Source: Antedon mediterranea (Eukaryota > Echinodermata > Crinoidea > Comatulida > Antedonidae). Taken from it: a DNA stretch of 64,000 nucleotides. The notes below the pieces were generated by a model. The model saw only the letters and a program-made list of their open reading frames with translations. It did no database searches and had not been told where the DNA came from. Shown here piece after piece: positions 59,901-64,000 of this stretch (within the stretch, counting starts at the first letter, position 1; each line of letters opens with the position of its first letter). A program made the translations under genes and the position numbers. The DNA is taken from contig NC_092673.1 in assembly GCF_964355755.1 (NCBI RefSeq), positions 18,295,001 to 18,359,000 on the forward strand. Direction: 5' to 3'.

Positions 59901-62900
59901 AACCAACATAATACAGACAATAGAAGATGTTGGGCAATAATAACCAACATAATAGTGAACATAAATATTTAGGAGTATGGATAGATGAAAAACTGTCATG
60001 GAACGCCAACACTGCCAAAGTCTATGCGAAGGCAAACCAAAGATTGTACTTCTTAAGGAAATTAAGAAACTTTAATATTGGCAGAGATGCGCTGTCTCTA
60101 TTCCATCAGGCTATGATACAGTCCATATTAACATTTTGCTGTATTGTATGGCTAAATAGTTTATCTAAGTATAACTCAAATAAATTACAGAGAATAATAA
60201 AAATGGCTAAGAAGGTAATAGGTGCAAACGTCCCATCTATCCATGATATATGCGATAAGGTTATGGAGAAAAAACTAAAATGTATAATTAACGACCAGTC
60301 TCATCCTCTTTTTAACTTTATAAATTTCAGTAGATCCGGAAGGATGATTCCTTCAATTAAGAAGACTGAGCGTCATAATTCCGTGTGCAATCAGGCAATA
60401 CAACAAGCAATTTAAAAGATAACTTGAGACGTTTTATATTTTATTCTTTATATAGTATTTTAATATTTATACTGTTCATAATGTTTTATACATAAGCATA
60501 TTTTCTTATATATTATCTTATCCATTGTATAGTATTGTATGTTTTTAACTGTTGTTATTTTTATTGTAATTTGAACCTTGGAAGGCAAATTTCATTTACT
60601 GTGTATTTGACAATAAATTTTAACTTGAACTTGAACTTGATAATACTGACAATAGAAGATGTTGGGCAATAATAACCAACATAATACTGACAATAGAAGA
60701 TGTTGGGCAATAATAACCAACATAATACTGACAATAGAAGATGTTGGGCAATAATAACCAACATAATACTGACAATAGAAGATATTGGGCAATAATAACC
60801 AACATAATACTGACAATAAATGAAACATGTATATTCTCTGTTTTGTTTGTGCCATAGCAAGTTTTTTACAGTTTTGTATTTTAGTTATTTTCTATATCCA
60901 ACAGTATTAATATTAACTTTTTTGGTAGCCAAAAATTGAAAAAACTATATTTCTTTATTATTTATAAATTATAAATGTTGACTTTATTTAGAGGATAATA
61001 TGTAAAGCCTCTATGCACTTCACATTAAAAGTAACAAGTTTTCAATTACAAAAACAAAGAAATAAATGAAAAATAGGTATTCATTTTGTTTCATTTTAAG
61101 TTATTTTTTGGACGCACCTTTATCAATGCAGTGTGCCACTGTTGTAAAAGTAAGGTTTAATTATAATATTCTATCTATTAACCTTTACATTGTATTTATA
61201 TCTTTCAGTTCTTTCTGACAAACAAAGTATCATACTATGTTACGTTTAATGTGATGGATAACTTGAACGAACTAGCTAATCCACGAGATTCATCAATTGT
61301 AAGTTCACCAAGTATTTAAGATTATTTTGTAAAATTTATCAACAGAGAATTGTTTATTTTTTAATTACAATTACATTTTGATTTTAGGATTCCCTAGGAA
61401 TGACTAATTTGGACATGAATTTGTTCTGGATAAGGACTATTTATGAACATACTGTGTTAAAACACAATTCAGGAAACCCCATTTTCATTGATGGCAAGAG
61501 TATAGCATCGCCTCCTATCTGTTTGGTTGCTACCCATATGGATAAATTGTCAGGGACAGAATCAGAAAAACAGATGAAGGTAATAGCTGTAGTATACATT
61601 TATAACTTAAACATCATTTGACTCTACACATTTATGCACATTGCTTATTTCTGAATGGTAAATCAGAACGGATAAGCATCACATGAAATAAAAGAAGAAA
61701 CCTTTTTTTGTATTGTTAATATAAGAATACAATTTTACTAATTAAAGGCTGAGAAGATGTTCATGCAGATGTTTGATGCAATGAAAGGAATGCCGTATGC
61801 CAAGCATGTAGATCGTGAAATGTACATGGTGGATAACACTGTAAAGTCACATGAAGGTATTGAAAAACTTAAGCGAAATGTTGGTAGATACATGAAAGAA
61901 ATGGTGATGAAAGTTCCTGTAAAGTGGGTTGATTTGCAAGAAAGGTTGCAAATAATTGGAAAAACAAGATTGTACATTACCTTGACAGAGGTAAGGGTTT
62001 GAATTACTTTTGTTTTCAATGTATAGTTATAGAATTCTATCATTCAATATGTTGTGTGTGTACTCAGAAGATTTACTTCAGAGGTAAATAATTGTAATCA
62101 AACATTAATCAGTAATTATAGTAATTATTTAGTCAGTGATGCGGCCGTGAACATCAGTCTGTATTGCACCTTCCAATAGTACTGTCCTGTTTAGTTATTT
62201 ATTTGTCAAATGAATTTAGTGTAATAATTATTATTAAAATGTCAATTCTGCTTTAGGTTTCTAAGATTGCAACTCAATGTGGAATTCCTCAAGAAGTACT
62301 CACCACTGCCATAAGTTATCTGAATGACACTGGAATTATCATGTACACTGGCACTAATGAGAAATTAAGAAACATTGTGATAACAAATCTTCACTGGATG
62401 ATTGAAATTTTGACAAAAGTCATCACAGTATTTACACCAATGTTTGAAATGGTTAGTAAATGCATATTATATATAACTAGACTTGTATATCAGTAGGTCT
62501 ATTACATTTAGAATCTTTTTTTTTTTGTACACAGAAGAAAGCAGAAGATCGGAAGCAATTACAGAAGCTATGGGGAAAGCTTAGCAATGAAGGAGTTCTT
62601 GAAGAGATGTTACTACGTTATTTGTGGCGGAATGAAGATGAAGATCTTTTTGATGTTTTTGTAGAACTGATGAAAGTATTTTGTTTGCTCTTTGAGAAGA
62701 CAAAGGTAGGCACATAGTATACACTTTTAATGATTTAAAAAAATGTAACTGTAAAGCTCTTACCTAAAAATATAAAACTAACCACTTGTATTAATTTATG
62801 TGTAATTGTGATATCATATTATAATAACAGGAAATTAAAGAAGCTAACCGGATATTTTTAGTTTCCTGTCGAATGAAAGTTGACAAAAAAGACATTTTGA

Positions 62901-63960
62901 AAGTCACAGCAGATGACACACAAACAGTATCAATTTACCTGACTCCGACAGACTTCCTATCTGATGCTGTGTACCACACATTGGTTGTTGCATTTCTTGA
63001 ATTGATGACAGAAAAGGGTAGTGATGATTCAGAAGTGTTCCGGAATCGTAGTGACTTTAAATTTAGTGGTCACACTTTAAGCTTAGGTTCTGTGAAAATT
63101 TACCATGAAAAAGAAAAGCCATGTGCTTTAAAGGTTTGAAATTAATTACTACTTTTTCTATTAATTATATTCTAATTTTAATATTTAATAAAAATGTGTA
63201 TATAAAGAGAAAACATAAAACCAATTAACGTTGAATATCGTATATATATGCATTCTTCTGTATTACACACTTTTTTCTTTAATAGTACAACAAACCTTGC
63301 TTTACTAATTTTGTAACGATGTATTGTTCCCTCAAAACATGACAAATTAATTATATATTATTATATTCTACTTTCAATATTTAGTAAAAATTTGTATTTA
63401 AAGAGAAAACATAAAACCAATTAACGTTGAATATAGTATATATGCATTCTGCTTTATGCCAATGTATTACGCATTTTTTTCTTTAATAGTACAACAAATC
63501 TTGCTTTACTAATTTTGTTTATTTTAACGATGTATTGTTCCCCCCAAAACATGACAAATTAATTAAAAATTTGACGTTAAATAGCCCATATTGCAGTTTT
63601 AATAAAGTTATTCACTTCCGTAAAAAAAACAACAAACAACAGTAATGATTTCACTTTTTACGTGAATAACTATTATGTGACATTAAATAACATTTTTTAA
63701 AAATAACAATTTTTGAAATTATTTTTTCAGGGGAACAATGCAGTATATCTTTTATATTTATGTTCCATTTCAATGTTTATGTGTTATATGTGTTTATCCA
63801 TCTGTATTGATTATCAAAAGTCATAGATAAATGTCGTAATATACTGTGTGAATGTTTTTCTTGACAGCTAGAAATATCACGCTGGAATAAAATTGATGAT
63901 GAAAGAAGTGATGGCAAAGAAACAGAGGTATCTGAACCAGAACCGAGTGTCTGCATGGAG
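52751..63960 (+). CDS. Ankyrin - Roc GTPase - COR protein of the ROCO family (locus C, both ends open)
   Basis: Fourteen exons join in frame: 52751-52827, 53010-53117, 53911-53995, 54393-54558, 54974-55065, 55836-55892, 55997-56133, 61209-61298, 61388-61579, 61748-61990, 62257-62451, 62535-62705, 62831-63133 and 63868-63960, about 625 codons. Order: ankyrin repeats, Roc, COR, then an acidic stretch (DDERSDGKETEVSEPEPS) before the right edge. Roc motifs are complete: GKEGAGKTS (P-loop), a switch I STYGIVTTT, WDFAGQLDYY (DxxG), ATHMDKL (in place of TKxD). ROCO proteins bind GTP through Roc and dimerise through COR. Neighbouring locus B encodes ZU5-UPA-DED, and degenerate locus A combines remnants of both types, so this gene may itself continue into ZU5-UPA-DED beyond the window. 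No start codon is identified. The 5.1-kb intron after 56133 is filled with satellite and transposons. Confidence 0.9.
53200..53335 (+). pseudogene. Duplicated intron end with remnant of an ankyrin exon
   Basis: Bases 53200-53318 repeat 52897-53009 (ACTACATTATTTAGC, GAAAACCAATTTCACATAATG, CCTTTCCAG). After the acceptor, GATGTATATTGGAAATTGAC replaces GATGGGGACACTCCACTAC. So an ankyrin exon with its upstream intron was duplicated and the exon then lost. Confidence 0.65.
55490..55760 (+). pseudogene. 3' fragment of a CR1/L2-like LINE in an intron
   Basis: Plus-strand reading VRCLVLPRLDYCNSLLLGTS, a gap, then LVWNQLPLNRQCKQFKSLLK and HLF, followed by an AT-rich tail AAGTTTATTATTATT. These are the last residues of LINE ORF2 with an internal deletion. 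It lies between Roc exons 55065 and 55836. Confidence 0.7.
56242..58319. repeat. 41-bp minisatellite in the Roc intron, about 50 copies
   Basis: Unit GACAATAGAAGATGTTGGGC followed by AATAATAACCAACATAATACT. Main variation: AATACT, AATACA or AATAAT; GTTGGG, GTAGGG or GTAAGG. The period is not divisible by three, but the unit lacks stops on the minus strand, so all three minus frames stay open for about 700 codons (LVIIAQHLLLS, CWLLLPNIFYC, YYVGYYCPTSSIV). The array continues at 59683-59954 and 60641-60820, after two insertions. Confidence 0.95.
58320..59682. mobile_element. hAT-like non-autonomous DNA transposon, copy 2
   Basis: Same ends as the copy at 1334-2390 and perfect 5-bp duplication GTTGG of the minisatellite unit. 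It is longer because about 280 bp are duplicated inside: the stretch beginning CCAATACGTACTCAAATGTA at 58917 recurs at 59294 (CCGATACGTACTC...). It is about 95 percent like copy 1 by eye. Confidence 0.8.
59683..59954. repeat. 41-bp minisatellite, middle block
   Basis: About 6.6 units, between the hAT-like element and a LINE fragment, in the same orientation and phase as the main array. Confidence 0.9.
59955..60640 (+). mobile_element. 5'-truncated LINE fragment inserted in the minisatellite
   Basis: Flanked by TAATA (59950-59954 and 60641-60645). The open frame to 60415 encodes the last part of a LINE ORF2: EHKYLGVWIDEKLSWNANT, LRKLRNFNIGRDAL, LTFCCIVWLNSL, KVIGANVPSIHDICDKV and SHPLFNF. After the stop come about 220 bp of 3' UTR ending in an (ACTTGA)n tail. 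No RT catalytic core. It differs in sequence from the full LINE at 45337. Confidence 0.85.
60641..60820. repeat. 41-bp minisatellite, right block
   Basis: About 4.3 units, mostly AATACT variants, ending the array. The remaining intron to 61208 is plain AT-rich DNA. Confidence 0.9.
61748..63133 (+). other. COR domain exons of locus C
   Basis: Exons 61748-61990, 62257-62451, 62535-62705 and 62831-63133, all phase 0. Signatures: VPVKWVDLQERLQII (COR start), VLTTAISYLNDTGIIMYTG, LRNIVITNLHWMIEILTKVI, KLSNEGVLEEMLLRYLW, LFDVFVELMKVFCLLFEK and RIFLVSCRMKVD. This matches COR-A followed by COR-B as in Roco proteins and DAPK1. A kinase domain does not follow within the window. Confidence 0.85.
63153..63570. 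repeat. Tandem duplication of about 200 bp in the last intron of locus C
   Basis: AAAGAGAAAACATAAAACCA, TTAACGTTGAATAT, TTTTTTCTTTAATAGTACAA and CGATGTATTGTTCCC recur in order at 63207-63340 and 63400-63560. No exon is included. Confidence 0.75.
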
Positions 63961-64000
63961 GTAATTATAAGATTATCACTTTTAAACAAATTTATCATGT

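Larger units (their letters stand above)
54393..61579 (+). other. Roc GTPase domain exons of locus C
   Basis: Six exons: 54393-54558 (P-loop GKEGAGKT), 54974-55065 (REPSTYGIVTTTVF), 55836-55892 and 55997-56133 (SIWDFAGQLDYYITHR), then across the large intron 61209-61298 (FFLTNKVSYYVTFNVMDNL) and 61388-61579 (PPICLVATHMDKLSG). All four nucleotide-contact motifs are present. The G4 motif is THMD, a variant seen in Roc domains. The exon at 61748 continues with MVDNTVKSHEGI.KL, the usual end of Roc. Confidence 0.9.

Overview
The window is eukaryotic nuclear DNA: AT-rich, gene-poor, with intron-split genes (GT..AG junctions and conserved phases) and a very heavy repeat load. Clusters of TAGGCCTA-type palindromes, animal retroelement clades (Copia, RTE, CR1/Jockey-like LINEs, Penelope) and a ROCO / ZU5-UPA / death-effector gene family suggest a marine invertebrate deuterostome, probably an echinoderm. 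The species assignment is inference from style, not proof.

Host genes. Three related loci, all on the + strand, carry the biological interest. (A) 5089-13529 is a decayed copy: an ankyrin-type exon remnant with an in-frame stop, then UPA-domain exons whose splice sites and phases are still intact. (B) 16971-19783 is an open six-exon 3' gene part encoding ZU5 - UPA - death effector domain. (C) 52751-63960 is at least 14 exons encoding ankyrin repeats - Roc GTPase - COR, running off the right edge. The ankyrin remnant of A matches the ankyrin exon of C, and the UPA exons of A match those of B. The simplest reading is one ancestral architecture, Ank-Roc-COR-ZU5-UPA-DED, a putative GTP-regulated death-fold signalling protein, duplicated in tandem and then partly deleted.

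Layout. 1-4.2 kb: a Copia gag remnant broken by a hAT-like element, plus tandem LTRs broken by a Harbinger-like MITE. 5-13.5 kb: locus A, its last intron filled by a degenerate repeat-borne gene and a foldback element with iterated arms. 13.5-16.9 kb: a palindrome cluster and a LINE fragment. 17-19.8 kb: locus B. 20.6-24.1 kb: a 69-bp minisatellite, a foldback and AGGCCTA clusters. 24.9-31.2 kb: a TTAA-type element in three copies and a tandem duplication of about 1.6 kb, one copy holding an RTE retrotransposon while the other keeps the empty site. 31.5-35 kb: a foldback and a 2-kb 18-bp satellite. 36.5-42 kb: a 5.4-kb inverted repeat centred on a Penelope-like element that has lost its RT core. 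44.5-51.4 kb: a 31-bp satellite split by a full-length two-ORF LINE. 52.7-64 kb: locus C, whose largest intron holds a 41-bp minisatellite with two further insertions.

No tRNA, rRNA, CRISPR array or prokaryotic operon was seen. Exon coordinates come from reading splice sites by eye and checking that phases join. Family assignments rest on remembered motifs, not on searches.
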